Part shown: positions 1-8,729 of the stretch, one piece after another
Position numbering within the stretch: the stretch's first letter is position 1
Layout of the letters: the number at the start of each line of letters is the position of its first letter
Origin: Caenicola sp034331105
Lineage (GTDB): Bacteria; Synergistota; Synergistia; Synergistales; Synergistaceae
Assembly (NCBI GenBank): GCA_034331105.1
Contig: JAXQGB010000014.1
Coordinates: 124,001-188,000, forward strand
DNA length: 64,000 bases
Direction of reading: 5' to 3'
Program-made: the position numbers and the translations under genes
The notes under the pieces: generated by a model
What the model was told of the DNA's origin: nothing
Database searches by the model: none
What the model saw: the letters and a program-made list of their open reading frames with translations, nothing else

Positions 1-507
1 TCCTACGAGGCAAACCTTGCCGGGAAGAAGGTCCTTGTGGAAGTTGGGACATGCAAATGCTGTACAGTCAGCTGCAAGAAGAAGTTTTGCCCCTTCAAGG
101 TATGGCGCCTGAACAGGCACTAACGAGAGCTGGACAGGCCAGTTGCGAAGCTCAGACTCCTGCCTGCATGAAGTTTTTTCCTCTTTCTGTACAGGCTTGT
201 CTGACTTTAGTTCTTTCGCCATGCTTCCGGGGCACCCACAGGGAAGCGTTCCGCTGCAAGGCTCTTTCTTTCTGGCTGCCATCCTTGCCTTTACAGCTGC
301 TTCATCGTAGGCAGCAGCTTCTCTCATTTCAAAGGATATAGCACCCTGGGGGCACTCTCCGATACAGTCTCCGAGACCATCACAGTAGCTGTCGCTTATT
401 AATTTAGCCTTGCCGTTCTCGATAACTATCGCGCCTTCGTGGCAAGCATCAGCGCAAATTCCGCATCCGTCACATTTTGCCTCATCGATCCTGATTACCT
501 TTCTCAT
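1..507 (-). CDS. 4Fe-4S dicluster ferredoxin-type protein, partial (3' end beyond window)
   Basis: Open for 169 codons from an ATG at 507 to the window edge. The N-terminal part has two Fe-S cluster motifs: CDGCGICADAC (about residues 12-22) and a second Cys set CDGLGDCIGEC (about 42-52) followed by P. This is the ferredoxin fold and implies two [4Fe-4S] clusters. After about residue 75 comes a Cys-rich stretch (CSGTLPCGCPG, about 86-96) and then a section with scattered Cys, a layout seen in ferredoxin-like electron carriers of anaerobes. It probably carries low-potential electrons in the cytoplasm; the partner is not known. It lies 33 bases downstream of the Rrf2 regulator gene on the same strand, so the two are probably co-transcribed. 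A GGAGG-type ribosome binding site precedes the ATG. Confidence 0.85.
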   Translation of the reverse strand, partial: MRKVIRIDEAKCDGCGICADACHEGAIVIENGKAKLISDSYCDGLGDCIGECPQGAISFEMREAAAYDEAAVKARMAARKKEPCSGTLPCGCPGSMAKELKSDKPVQKEEKTSCRQESELRNWPVQLSLVPVQAPYLEGAKLLLAADCTAFACPNFHKDLLPGKVCLVG

Positions 508-540
508 TGACCTGACCTCCCGAAATATTTTTGTAATTAT

Positions 541-939
541 TTAAAATTCATCCAATGTTTTGGATCTGAGCCATTCTTTTGCTTCTTTTGTCATCTTCAC
601 CAGGAAATCCCCGAATATGCATCCCTCACGAGAGCACTTGCTTTTTCCAAAAACGCAATCCGAATTTTCCAACGATCCCTCTATCGCTTCTACGATATCC
701 AAAAAGCTTATTTCTTTCGGTTTTTTTGCAAGGACCGCACCGCCGCCCGGGCCTCTTGTCGTACTGATAAGTCCGGTGTGTGCCAGTCTCAGGATAACCT
801 TGGCTAGATGTGCCTCCGAGACGCAGATCGTCTCTGCCATTTCCCTTATAGATATCCTTTCGCCATCTTTCTGTGCGATCAGTACCATGGCATGAAGCCC
901 TATGTATGTTGCCTCGCTAAAACCCGCTACCTTTGCCAT
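541..939 (-). CDS. Rrf2-family transcriptional regulator (IscR-like)
   Basis: 132 residues, the usual Rrf2 length. A winged helix-turn-helix fills the N-terminal two thirds (ISIREMAETICVSEAHLAKV about 29-48; the wing is TRGPGGGAVL, about 61-70). Three cysteines at 95, 102 and 107 sit where IscR-type members bind an Fe-S cluster, though the spacing (x6, x4) differs slightly from IscR. The family senses Fe-S status, nitric oxide or redox state. It is the first gene of a unit with the ferredoxin-like gene at 507..1, which suggests it controls that gene and itself. Its promoter region holds repeated CCTTAAT/AGGTAT elements (see the site at 951..981). The signal sensed is inferred, not shown. Confidence 0.9.
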   Translation of the reverse strand: MAKVAGFSEATYIGLHAMVLIAQKDGERISIREMAETICVSEAHLAKVILRLAHTGLISTTRGPGGGAVLAKKPKEISFLDIVEAIEGSLENSDCVFGKSKCSREGCIFGDFLVKMTKEAKEWLRSKTLDEF

Positions 940-950
940 TCATTATCACC

Positions 951-981
951 AACCTTAATTAAGGTATTTAGATACCTTAAT
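951..981. promoter_or_regulatory. Candidate Rrf2 operator: palindromes and 22-bp-spaced direct repeats
   Basis: Just upstream of the Rrf2 gene there is a perfect 12-base palindrome CCTTAATTAAGG (953-964). An inverted repeat AGGTAT-TTAG-ATACCT (962-977) overlaps it. The octamer ACCTTAAT occurs at 952 and again at 974, exactly 22 bases apart, about two helical turns. On the minus strand a possible promoter lies just upstream (TTGAAC near 1019, TATTAT near 997), so a bound regulator would sit at the start of transcription. Autoregulation is inferred. Confidence 0.5.
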
Positions 982-1103
982 GTCTTAATTGAAATAATAT
1001 ATGTTTTGCTTTCTTGTTCAATCAGTAAAACTACGTATTGATCGAAGAAGGGGGTCGCTACGGATATAAGAAACAGGAAGGAATTATTATTTCAATAAGT
1101 TAT

Positions 1104-1141
1104 CATCGCTGAGCCACTGATGCATCTTCGACTCAGCGATG
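1104..1141 (-). terminator. Hairpin downstream of the racemase gene
   Basis: Ten-base perfect arms CATCGCTGAG (1104-1113) and CTCAGCGATG (1132-1141) around an 18-base loop, seven bases past the racemase stop. No clear T-run follows, so termination is only probable. Confidence 0.4.
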
Positions 1142-1147
1142 AAGGGT

Positions 1148-1837
1148 TTATTCAGTAAGGAGATTTATACAGGCCTCGGCAAGAGCATCAAGGCTTGAAA
1201 TGTTTTTATCCTTTGGAAGATCCGATGCATCGTAGGCAAGTGGCAACTCTGTGCATGCGGTTATTATCGGCAGGTCTTCGATGGACCAGAGTTTTTTTAC
1301 GGCATCTTCGATACACCTTACAGCCATTTCCATATTTCCGGATTTCACGTAGATTATGGTCTCCTGTATCCTATTCTGCACATCCTCCGGCGGGATCACA
1401 AGCCGGTAGTTCCGATCGGCAGCAACCTTCTGATAAAGGCCCGTTCTGGCAGTTCCTATCGTCGATATCATCCAGGCGCCTTCAGGTGAGTTTTTCATGG
1501 AAGCATCTACTGTAGCTTCAATGATGTGTACAACTGGCACTTTTATCTCATTCCTGAATCTGTCAATAAAATAGTGTGCAGTGTTGCATGGAACGGCAAG
1601 AATATCGGCGCCCCATCCGATGAGTTTTTCCATATTTTTTCTTAAGTAGGGCTCCGGGTCTTCTCCCTCTCCTGCAATTGCACTGCCCCTGTCCGGTATC
1701 TTCGGGTCTGATATCATGTAAACGACAGGGTGATCCTGATCTTTTTCGGCAGGAAATTTCTCTGCAAGTATCTTCAAAAATTCTGCTGATGCGGCAGGTC
1801 CCATGCCTCCAAGGACACCCAGTATCTTTTGTGACAT
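1148..1837 (-). CDS. Aspartate/glutamate racemase family protein
   Basis: 229 residues, the usual length for cofactor-independent amino-acid racemases. The two catalytic cysteines are visible: Cys84 in AVPCNTAH and Cys195 in TACTELPL. The N-terminal LGVLGGMGPAAS loop is typical of the aspartate racemase (RacD-like) branch. It would interconvert L- and D-aspartate or glutamate in the cytoplasm. Next to it, in the opposite direction, is a class IV aminotransferase of the D-amino-acid/branched-chain type, which hints at D-amino-acid metabolism. Substrate preference cannot be read from the sequence. Confidence 0.88.
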   Translation of the reverse strand: MSQKILGVLGGMGPAASAEFLKILAEKFPAEKDQDHPVVYMISDPKIPDRGSAIAGEGEDPEPYLRKNMEKLIGWGADILAVPCNTAHYFIDRFRNEIKVPVVHIIEATVDASMKNSPEGAWMISTIGTARTGLYQKVAADRNYRLVIPPEDVQNRIQETIIYVKSGNMEMAVRCIEDAVKKLWSIEDLPIITACTELPLAYDASDLPKDKNISSLDALAEACINLLTE

Positions 1838-1972
1838 TCAAAACACTCCTCAAACGAATTGATTTGATGAATTATAGCCCTCACTATTTTCGATTGCAAT
1901 TTATTTCGTTGAGTGATAATGTTCCTTAGTTGGAAGTATGATGGGATACATGTTATGAAAGGGTTGGTGCTT

Positions 1973-2806
1973 ATGTCTATTTGCTTCTACAGGGGTTCAT
2001 TCATGCCATTGGAGGAATGTTGTATTCCTGTGACAGACCTGGCTATCCTCCGCGGGATAGGCGTTTTCGATTCTATAAGAACATACGGGAAAAGTATATT
2101 CGCCCTCAGCCAGCACATCGACAGATTGAGTGAGAGTGCCAAGAGGTGCGGCATAGAAGCGGAAGCAATTATTAATGAACTTCCTGATATCATCAGAAGA
2201 GGCGTTGATCATGACTCACTCCCCGATAAGGACATGGTTATAAAACCATACATTACCGGCGGAAGAATAAATGATCACGGGCACTTCCCTGAGCCCGATT
2301 TTTTTGTGATATTCGAGGAAGCACATGTTCTGACTCAGGAGGAGTTAAACAGAGGAGTAGCACTAAGGCCGGTCTACACTCAGAGACCTTTTCCTGAGGC
2401 AAAGAGCACCAACTACCTTACAGGATATGTGCCTATGATGGGAGCGAGATCAAACGAATTTGAAGCCCTGTACATAGTCAACGGGGAGATAACTGAATCC
2501 ACCGCTAGCAGTTTTTTCCTGTGCAAAGAGGGCATAATAATAACAGCGCCGGTCGGAAAGGTCCTCAGGGGGATAACAAGGGAAATACTGATAACCCTCC
2601 TTAAAGAAAACAACTTCACGGTCGAGGAGAGGTGCCCGCTTGAGAGCGAACTTTCGCAGGCAGACGAAGCATTCATATCGGGCTCTATCAAAGAGATCCT
2701 TCCTGTGATAAGAGTCGGTGACCAGACAATTGGGAACGGACACCCCGGACCCGTTTCAAAACATATACATAAACTTTTCCTATCGAACCTTGAGAGATGG
2801 ATGTAA
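1973..2806 (+). CDS. Class IV aminotransferase (branched-chain / D-amino-acid type)
   Basis: PLP enzyme of fold type IV, 277 residues from the chosen ATG. The N-terminal FYRGSFMP and AILRGIGVFDSIRTYGK segments match the family; the PLP lysine is in EAKSTNYL and the conserved Glu in GEITESTASSFF. The C-terminal VLRGITREILI is the usual cofactor phosphate-binding segment. The frame stays open to an ATG at 1913, but the 1973 ATG is preceded by AAAGGG at a good spacing and gives the normal family N-terminus, so it is preferred. The sequence does not separate BCAT from D-alanine aminotransferase; the racemase next door favours a D-amino-acid role only weakly. A strong terminator follows directly. 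Confidence 0.85.
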   Translation: MSICFYRGSFMPLEECCIPVTDLAILRGIGVFDSIRTYGKSIFALSQHIDRLSESAKRCGIEAEAIINELPDIIRRGVDHDSLPDKDMVIKPYITGGRINDHGHFPEPDFFVIFEEAHVLTQEELNRGVALRPVYTQRPFPEAKSTNYLTGYVPMMGARSNEFEALYIVNGEITESTASSFFLCKEGIIITAPVGKVLRGITREILITLLKENNFTVEERCPLESELSQADEAFISGSIKEILPVIRVGDQTIGNGHPGPVSKHIHKLFLSNLERWM

Positions 2807-2850
2807 AAAAGTCAGAGGCGAAAACGATAAATTTTCGCCTCTGACTTTTT
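2806..2850. terminator. Strong bidirectional intrinsic terminator
   Basis: Nineteen-base perfect arms (2806-2824 and 2832-2850) with an A-run at the left end and a T-run at the right and a seven-base loop. It begins at the last base of the aminotransferase stop codon and can work in both directions. The 253 bases from 2851 to 3103 hold no ORF; the only structure seen there is a weak GC-rich hairpin near 2982-3007. Confidence 0.9.
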
Positions 2851-3103
2851 ATTCACAAAACATTAAATTCTTAATTCAACTTTCCCACTTATTGCTAATA
2901 GCGGATTCAAAACATCTATTTTTCGTCTTCCGCACATATTTTTTAGAGGAGAACGAGTGGCTCTAAAATATTCAAGCCGCTGGGTTCCCGCTCACGGGCG
3001 GAGAACCAACGAGTTGCGAGAATCGGCTGTAGTTACACCAAAAGCATGCGGGAAATACGGTGGAAAAGTTGAGATGCTTAATTTAATACATAGGTGAAAT
3101 AGC

Positions 3104-4228
3104 TTATAGCTTCAGTGCTGCCAATGTCTCCATATATTCGTCTTCCATCTTGAATGTCTGTGCAACGACCGGAATGGTTATTTTTCCCCTGTGCACAGAA
3201 AGTCCTTTGCAGAGAGCCGGATTTTCTTGACAAGCCTTGGCCGTTCCCTTGGAGGCTAACTGCACCCCGTATCCCACTGTGGCATTTGCAAGTGCTATTG
3301 TTGAGGTCCTGGCGTAAGCCCCGGGCATATTGGCTACGCAGTAATGTACGATCCCTTCTTCCACGTAGACAGGATCATCGTGCGTTGTAGGACGTGAAGT
3401 TTCACCTACTCCCCCCTGATCGATCGCTACATCAACAAATACCGAACCGGGCCGCATTGATCTGAGGTGTTCTCTTGTCACAAGTTTAGGAGCCTTAGCT
3501 CCGCCAGGAAGAAGTACAGCGCCTATCACAAGATCTGAATCTTTGATTATATTGGATACCGTCATAACATCGCTGAATACCGGCACACAGTTAGACGGCA
3601 TAATTTCAGACAGGTAAGCAAGTCTGCGATGATCAATGTCGACTATAGTGACCCTGGCTCCAATACCTGAAGCAACTTTTGCAGCATTGGCGCCCACTGT
3701 ACCCCCGCCTATTACAAGCACATTCGCAGGCGGAACACCGGGGACTCCCATGGGGAGCAGACCGCTTCCCCCAAAAGGTCTTCCAAGGTAGTAAGATCCC
3801 ATTATTACCGACATTCTCCCGGCAACCTCGCTCATCGGCTGAAGCAGAGGCAAGCCCCATGATTCAGCAACAAGCTCATATGCTACACACGTAGCTCCGG
3901 ACCCAAGGCATGCATTAGTCAGATCCTGGTTTGCAGCAAAGTGAAAATAGGTAAAAATGATTTGTGAATCCCTCATCAAGTTATATTCAGGCTTTAATGG
4001 TTCCTTTACTTTGACGATCATATCCGCAGTTTCCCAAACTTTACCGGCTGAATCCAAAATTTTCGCACCTGCAGCAACGTATTCATGGTCATTAAAACCA
4101 GCCTGCAGACCTGCTCCTGTTTCAACAAAGACCTCATGGCCTGCCCTCACATAGGTGGCGGCAGAAGCAGGAGTAAGTCCCACCCTGTATTCGCGGTTCT
4201 TGATCTCCTTGGGACATCCGATCTTCAT
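3104..4228 (-). CDS. ald: Alanine dehydrogenase
   Basis: Catalyses L-alanine + NAD+ + H2O to pyruvate + NH4+ + NADH in the cytoplasm; in amino-acid fermenters it works in the oxidative direction. 374 residues from the ATG at 4228, which gives the classic start MKIGCPKEIKNREYRVGLTP. An ATG four codons upstream exists, but the GGGAG site abuts it. The Rossmann NAD motif VIGGGTVGANAA is central; the pyruvate-binding residues lie in the N-terminal RVGLTP and in VKVKEPL, and the PGAYARTSTIALANAT segment is a family signature. It has its own intergenic region on both sides and is probably monocistronic. Confidence 0.96.
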   Translation of the reverse strand: MKIGCPKEIKNREYRVGLTPASAATYVRAGHEVFVETGAGLQAGFNDHEYVAAGAKILDSAGKVWETADMIVKVKEPLKPEYNLMRDSQIIFTYFHFAANQDLTNACLGSGATCVAYELVAESWGLPLLQPMSEVAGRMSVIMGSYYLGRPFGGSGLLPMGVPGVPPANVLVIGGGTVGANAAKVASGIGARVTIVDIDHRRLAYLSEIMPSNCVPVFSDVMTVSNIIKDSDLVIGAVLLPGGAKAPKLVTREHLRSMRPGSVFVDVAIDQGGVGETSRPTTHDDPVYVEEGIVHYCVANMPGAYARTSTIALANATVGYGVQLASKGTAKACQENPALCKGLSVHRGKITIPVVAQTFKMEDEYMETLAALKL

Positions 4229-4417
4229 ATCAAATATCATCTCCCTGTTAAAAAATAAAATAACTTAAATAAATAATATCACAATATTCTGAATATTACA
4301 TTATGGATTATTTTATGCTTCCAAAATTATATATTTAACCAAATTTAAATGGGAATTTTGAAATAAGAGATAAGAAAATAAAAAACAGTTCTAAAATATT
4401 CTCGAATTGACAACAAA

Positions 4418-4463
4418 AAACAGGATCAGGCAGGTTAGAAGTAACCCTGCCTGATCCTGTTTA
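4418..4463 (-). terminator. Intrinsic terminator after the class II aldolase gene
   Basis: Long inverted repeat with 17-base arms (4418-4434 and 4446-4462) that carry an A-run on the left and T-run on the right. It lies 21 bases past the aldolase stop, so it serves that gene on the minus strand. Bases 4229-4417, between ald and this hairpin, are AT-rich and hold only the likely ald promoter region. Confidence 0.85.
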
Positions 4464-4483
4464 ATATTTTCAACTATATTATT

Positions 4484-5746
4484 TTAGTCGTCGTAATTCT
4501 TTCCGTCGTTACCGCTTGTCCCGGGGGCATTCTTCACGGTGAAGTCAGATCTGCAGCCCAGGACTTTTCTGTCGGGCGAAGCGTTGTGATCAGAACGGCG
4601 GGACATTACCTCTGCAACGGCATCTGCACTTCCTTCTGCACCAAACGCTACGATGAACCTCTCTGCCCAGTACTGCATTTCATCGACTATCCTGTCTATG
4701 ACTGGCTGTGGCTCTGCCAAAATTCTATCGCAGAATGGAAGGTTGAGCTTTTTGTAGTCTCCGCTCTTACGGTTCATTCCCTTGCTGTCCCCGGCATTCA
4801 CTATCTCTTTCCAAAGCTCTGTTGATATTCCTCTGTCGGCTTCTTTGGTATAGGTACCGCCTTCTGTTATTGCATTTCCTGTTTGCTGATCCATCTTTAT
4901 ACCAAAATAGACGTTCTGGAACAGGGTGGCAACATTGCCTTTTCTGATCCCGTATTTCCTGAAGGTAGAGACTTTGTCGAGGGGAGTTCCAGAGATACCG
5001 TGCTGAGCTATCGTAACGCCGTAAGGCGCTATGACGTCAGCGATCTCCTTTGTTCTTTTGAGGTCTATACCTTCCATCTGGCCTACTGTCGGATCATATG
5101 TCCCGTGGAGGCTTCCGTTAGAGATGGCAAGGTAGTCCGGGAAGATCCCCCATGAGTTCAGCCCGCCAATAAAATACTTAGCCTCTTCAACTGTCGAAAG
5201 TTCTCCGGGGCCTTTTATCTCCCCAACTTCAACTTCAAGTCCCAGCTCAGAGGGCAGCCATCCAGCGATGGATCTTGTTGCGACAAAGTTGTCATAATCA
5301 TCAAGATGAGAAGCATCAATGGCAACAGATGTGAAACCGTTTACGAGTATCTTTGAAAGATGCGCTACTCCCTTGAGGACATCTTCGTTACCTTTGATCG
5401 CATAGTGGTCTACATGGAGACCAAATACTGCGCCGTGCCCCATCTCAGAGGAATATTTGAGCGCATAATCGGGAATGTTGTCATAATTTGCTCCGCAATA
5501 GGTGGATTCTGATTTGGCAAGTTCTATCAAGACTGCGGCGTTCTTCTTTTTTGCGGCCTGCAGTACTGCCTTTATTACCAGAGGATGCCTGGCGTTGGCT
5601 GCAAGAACTATGGAGTCAACTTCCTTTGCCGCAGCGACAATATCTCTCCCGCTTACAAGCCCCATGCCCTCACCGCCGAAACGTGCCTGTACGTTCAGCG
5701 GTCTCTTTTTCAACAGTTCCTGATAAGCTTTGCTATTTACATCCAT
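4484..5746 (-). CDS. Class II fructose-bisphosphate (or related ketose-bisphosphate) aldolase
   Basis: Zinc-dependent aldolase of the TIM-barrel class II family, 420 residues. Zinc and catalytic residues are visible in GLHVDHYA (His111, His114), in LEVEVGEIKGPGE, in SNGSLHGTYD and in IAQHGISGTPL. The usual reaction is reversible cleavage of fructose 1,6-bisphosphate to DHAP and glyceraldehyde 3-phosphate. The protein is longer than the 280-350 residues of typical members; the extra length is a C-terminal extension (about 350-420) ending in a Gly/Asn/Asp-rich tail. It stands alone, with its own terminator. Substrate could also be another ketose bisphosphate. Confidence 0.85.
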   Translation of the reverse strand: MDVNSKAYQELLKKRPLNVQARFGGEGMGLVSGRDIVAAAKEVDSIVLAANARHPLVIKAVLQAAKKKNAAVLIELAKSESTYCGANYDNIPDYALKYSSEMGHGAVFGLHVDHYAIKGNEDVLKGVAHLSKILVNGFTSVAIDASHLDDYDNFVATRSIAGWLPSELGLEVEVGEIKGPGELSTVEEAKYFIGGLNSWGIFPDYLAISNGSLHGTYDPTVGQMEGIDLKRTKEIADVIAPYGVTIAQHGISGTPLDKVSTFRKYGIRKGNVATLFQNVYFGIKMDQQTGNAITEGGTYTKEADRGISTELWKEIVNAGDSKGMNRKSGDYKKLNLPFCDRILAEPQPVIDRIVDEMQYWAERFIVAFGAEGSADAVAEVMSRRSDHNASPDRKVLGCRSDFTVKNAPGTSGNDGKNYDD

Positions 5747-5914
5747 AGGAATCTCCTCCTGGCTGGAATATTTATATTTTGGTCCTCAGCTAATTGTATC
5801 CCATCGAAAGATTAATGCAAGTTCATCGTAATGTACAAAAGAACCTTAATAATAATTTTAATTTTTATAGTTTGCTTTGTTTTTACAAATCACTTTTGTC
5901 TTTTTTCTAATAAT

Positions 5915-5977
5915 AAATAAAAAAAGAGAGGGAAAGACATTTTTCGTACCCATTTGTGTACGTATTGTCCCTCCCTC
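5915..5977 (-). terminator. Intrinsic terminator after the MBL-fold hydrolase gene
   Basis: On the minus strand a 12-base stem (bases 5966-5977 with 5928-5939, two G-U pairs) encloses a second CGTAC/GTACG stem and is followed by a run of seven T. It lies about 30 bases past the hydrolase stop. Confidence 0.75.
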
Positions 5978-6006
5978 ACGCCATCCATCGGCATCAGTCT
6001 GAATAT

Positions 6007-6693
6007 TTAGAACTCGTATTCTTCCCCCGGGCTGAGTATCTTTACAGCGGTAAACATTTCCCCTACCAGGCCCGCAAATACTTCCGGATCGGCTTCGATC
6101 CTGGGGAATGTGTTGTAGTGCATCGGTATCGCTACCCTCGGCCTTATCATTTTTACCGCCCTGGCGGCATCCTGGATATCCATTGTGTAATAGCCGCCTA
6201 TCGGAAGAAGTGCCACGTCGATGTTCTCATCTTCGAGCAGTGTCATCTCCATAGTGAGACCGGTATCCCCGGAATGGTAGATTTTTTTGCCGTCGATTTC
6301 TATTACAAAGCCGCAGGCTACACCTCCGTAACGGACCTCATCACCCTCTACGATCGGGCATCCGTGCCATGCCGGAGTAAGCTTGACCTTTCCAAATGAA
6401 AAGGTCGCCCTGCCGCCGATATGCATTCCCTCTGTCTTGATTCCTTTTGACGATAGGTAACCCGCAAGTTCATTGCAGGTAAATACGACCGCATTGTTTC
6501 TTTTGGCGATCTCTATGGTGCTGCCCATGTGGTCCCCGTGTCCATGAGTAAGGAATATGGCGTTGATGTCATTGAATTCTTCCTGTTTTGCAGAGGCCGC
6601 GGGATTACCGTCAAGGAAGGGGTCTATGAGAGCTTTAAGGCCCTCTCCTTCAATGTAAAAGGAGCTGTGTCCAAGAAAACGGATCTTTGCCAT
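6007..6693 (-). CDS. Metal-dependent hydrolase, UPF0173 (UlaG-like metallo-beta-lactamase fold)
   Basis: 228 residues from the ATG at 6693, which has GGAGG eight bases upstream; the frame extends five codons further to a TTG that overlaps this site. The metallo-beta-lactamase motif FLTHGHGDHMG is intact, with further ligands in YHSGDTGLT and IPMHYNTFP. These would bind two metal ions. Members of UPF0173 resemble L-ascorbate-6-phosphate lactonase but most have no assigned substrate. It is flanked by terminators on both sides, so it is likely transcribed alone. Confidence 0.88.
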   Translation of the reverse strand: MAKIRFLGHSSFYIEGEGLKALIDPFLDGNPAASAKQEEFNDINAIFLTHGHGDHMGSTIEIAKRNNAVVFTCNELAGYLSSKGIKTEGMHIGGRATFSFGKVKLTPAWHGCPIVEGDEVRYGGVACGFVIEIDGKKIYHSGDTGLTMEMTLLEDENIDVALLPIGGYYTMDIQDAARAVKMIRPRVAIPMHYNTFPRIEADPEVFAGLVGEMFTAVKILSPGEEYEF

Positions 6694-6771
6694 TTGCCAT
6701 CCCTCCAATTTTTATGTTCTTTGTCAGTTAAATTATACTCCATAGAAATTGGCCCTCCTGAACTGCAATAT

Positions 6772-6804
6772 AAAAAGGCCCCCTGGAGCGTACACCCGGG
6801 AGCC
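6772..6804 (-). terminator. Intrinsic terminator of the hisS-aspS unit
   Basis: On the minus strand GGCTCCC pairs with GGGGGCC (7 pairs including one G-U) and is followed at once by TTTTTAT. It lies about 30 bases past the aspS stop. Confidence 0.75.
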
Positions 6805-6833
6805 TTACATGTCATTGGATTTTTTTGCGGCAC

Positions 6834-8624
6834 TTAAAGGAGCAGCGGATCGACTGTTTTTATGGCAAGCTCGTCGAGTTGTTTCTCGTCTACAACGTTT
6901 GGGGCATCTGTCATTGGACATTGAGCCTTCTGGTTCTTCGGGAATGCCATGACGTCCCTGATAGACCTGCATCCAAGTATGAGCATCACAAGCCTGTCAA
7001 GCCCGAGCGCAATGCCACCATGGGGCGGTGTTCCAAAGCTCAGTCCTTCAAGAAGGAATCCGAAGCGTTCTTTGGCAGCTTCCGGCGTAAAATTAAGGGC
7101 CTGGAAAGCCTTTGCCTGCATCTCGGGGTCGTGTATCCTTATTGATCCACCGCCAAGCTCGTTGCCATTGAGCACCACATCGTAAGCCCGTGAACGTACC
7201 TTGCCGGGCTCGGTAAGAAGGTATTCCATATCTTCGTTCATCGGCGCTGTAAACGGATGATGCACTGCAGTGTATCTTCCCGTCTCGGCATCCCATTCAA
7301 AGAGCGGGAATTCTGTCACCCAGAGGAACTTGAATGACCCTTCGACCATTCCCCTCTCCCTGCCAAGTTCAAGACGAATCTGTCCAAGTATTTCACACGC
7401 CTTGCGCCAGTCTTCATCTGCCATTATGAAGAGTGCATCACCGTCTTGAATTTCCGAAAGGGTCCTGAGCAGAATTATCCTCTCTTCATCAAGGAACTTT
7501 ACAAGCGGTCCTTTAAGTTCTCCCTCTTTTATCTGGAAATTTGCCATGCCTTTCGCGCCTAGAGCCTTTGCCCTGTTTTCGAGATCGGAGAGCTCTTTGC
7601 GGGAAAGTGCCGCCCCGCCGGGCAGCTTCAGTCCTTTAATAGTACCGCCCTTTTCTATCAGTGAAGCAAAGGGATTCTCACCCTCTGCAAAGACTTTCCC
7701 AAGATCAGTCATCTGCATGGGGATCCTCAGATCGGGTTTGTCGCTGCCATAGAGATCCATTGCATCTCTCCATGTAAGGCGGAAGAAAGGAGTCTCTACC
7801 TTCACGCCAAGGATCTCGCAGAAAAGGCCGGCAAGGTAGTCTTCTGTCATTCTCATTATGTCTTCTTCTGTGATGAAGCTCATCTCAACGTCTATCTGAG
7901 TGAATTCCGGCTGCCTGTCCGCCCTCAGGTCCTCATCCCTGAAACATTTGACTATCTGCATATACCTGTCGCAGCCGCTTACCATAAGAAGCTGCTTGAA
8001 AAGCTGCGGTGACTGAGGAAGTGCGTAGAACTTGCCGGGGTTTACTCTGCTCGGCACAAGATAGTCCCTTGCTCCTTCAGGTGTTGATTTGGTGAGCATC
8101 GGGGTTTCTATCTCCATAAAACCGTTATCACCAAAGAAATTGCGGGTAAACCTTGTAACTTTGTGCCTCGTCATAAGATTTTTCTGCATCGTCTCACGCC
8201 TGAGGTCAAGGTAGCGGAATTTAAGCCTAAGATCTTCATTGACGGAGTCCGCGTTGTCCATTTCAAACGGGATCAGTTTTGAGGGTGCCAATATCATGAA
8301 ATCATCTACCAGAAGTTCGACCGAGCCTGTTACAAGTTCGGGATTTTCTGTTCCTTCTGGGCGCCGGTGCATTACACCTTTTACTGCAAGAACAAATTCA
8401 TTTCTAAGGGAGGATGCCCTTTTGTGTGCCTCTGCGTTCAGTTCAGGGTTGAATACCACCTGGGTCACTCCGGTCTTGTCCCAGAGTTCGATAAAAATGA
8501 TGCCCCCAAGGTCACGGCGACAGCGAAGCCAACCGTTAAGGATCACTTTTTCCCCCGAGTTTTCAAGTCTGGGCTCTCCGCAGAACATCGTTCTCTGCCA
8601 GGATGAGTCATAATATCTTTCCAT
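6834..8624 (-). CDS. aspS: Aspartate--tRNA ligase
   Basis: Charges tRNA-Asp (possibly also tRNA-Asn, not decided here) with aspartate. 596 residues, the normal bacterial length that includes the GAD insertion. Visible parts are the N-terminal OB-fold anticodon domain (GWLRCRRDLGGIIFIELWD, about 32-50), class II motif 2 (FRDEDLRADRQPEFTQID) and motif 3 (GIALGLDRLVMLILG). It follows hisS on the same strand after 105 bases, the pairing common in bacteria. A weak hairpin (CCCCTT/AAGGGG, 8687-8707) sits between them and may act as a partial terminator. Confidence 0.98.
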   Translation of the reverse strand: MERYYDSSWQRTMFCGEPRLENSGEKVILNGWLRCRRDLGGIIFIELWDKTGVTQVVFNPELNAEAHKRASSLRNEFVLAVKGVMHRRPEGTENPELVTGSVELLVDDFMILAPSKLIPFEMDNADSVNEDLRLKFRYLDLRRETMQKNLMTRHKVTRFTRNFFGDNGFMEIETPMLTKSTPEGARDYLVPSRVNPGKFYALPQSPQLFKQLLMVSGCDRYMQIVKCFRDEDLRADRQPEFTQIDVEMSFITEEDIMRMTEDYLAGLFCEILGVKVETPFFRLTWRDAMDLYGSDKPDLRIPMQMTDLGKVFAEGENPFASLIEKGGTIKGLKLPGGAALSRKELSDLENRAKALGAKGMANFQIKEGELKGPLVKFLDEERIILLRTLSEIQDGDALFIMADEDWRKACEILGQIRLELGRERGMVEGSFKFLWVTEFPLFEWDAETGRYTAVHHPFTAPMNEDMEYLLTEPGKVRSRAYDVVLNGNELGGGSIRIHDPEMQAKAFQALNFTPEAAKERFGFLLEGLSFGTPPHGGIALGLDRLVMLILGCRSIRDVMAFPKNQKAQCPMTDAPNVVDEKQLDELAIKTVDPLLL

Positions 8625-8729
8625 AAAAATCCCTCTTTCGAAAATGATCTGACAATATTTTTTTAAGTTTTTTAGAAAGCAGGAAACCCCTTATTGATCA
8701 AAAGGGGCTTCGCGTTTATTGTTTTACTG

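Noticed and set aside
51..341. Plus-strand ORF of 96 codons at the left edge
   Set aside because: It lies opposite a clear ferredoxin-type frame on the minus strand that runs from 507 to the edge; no ribosome site or family resemblance.
2960..3100. GC-rich hairpin and odd composition between the aminotransferase and ald genes, suspected mobile-element remnant
   Set aside because: No transposase fragment, terminal repeats or target duplication seen; the hairpin near 2982-3007 is short and imperfect.
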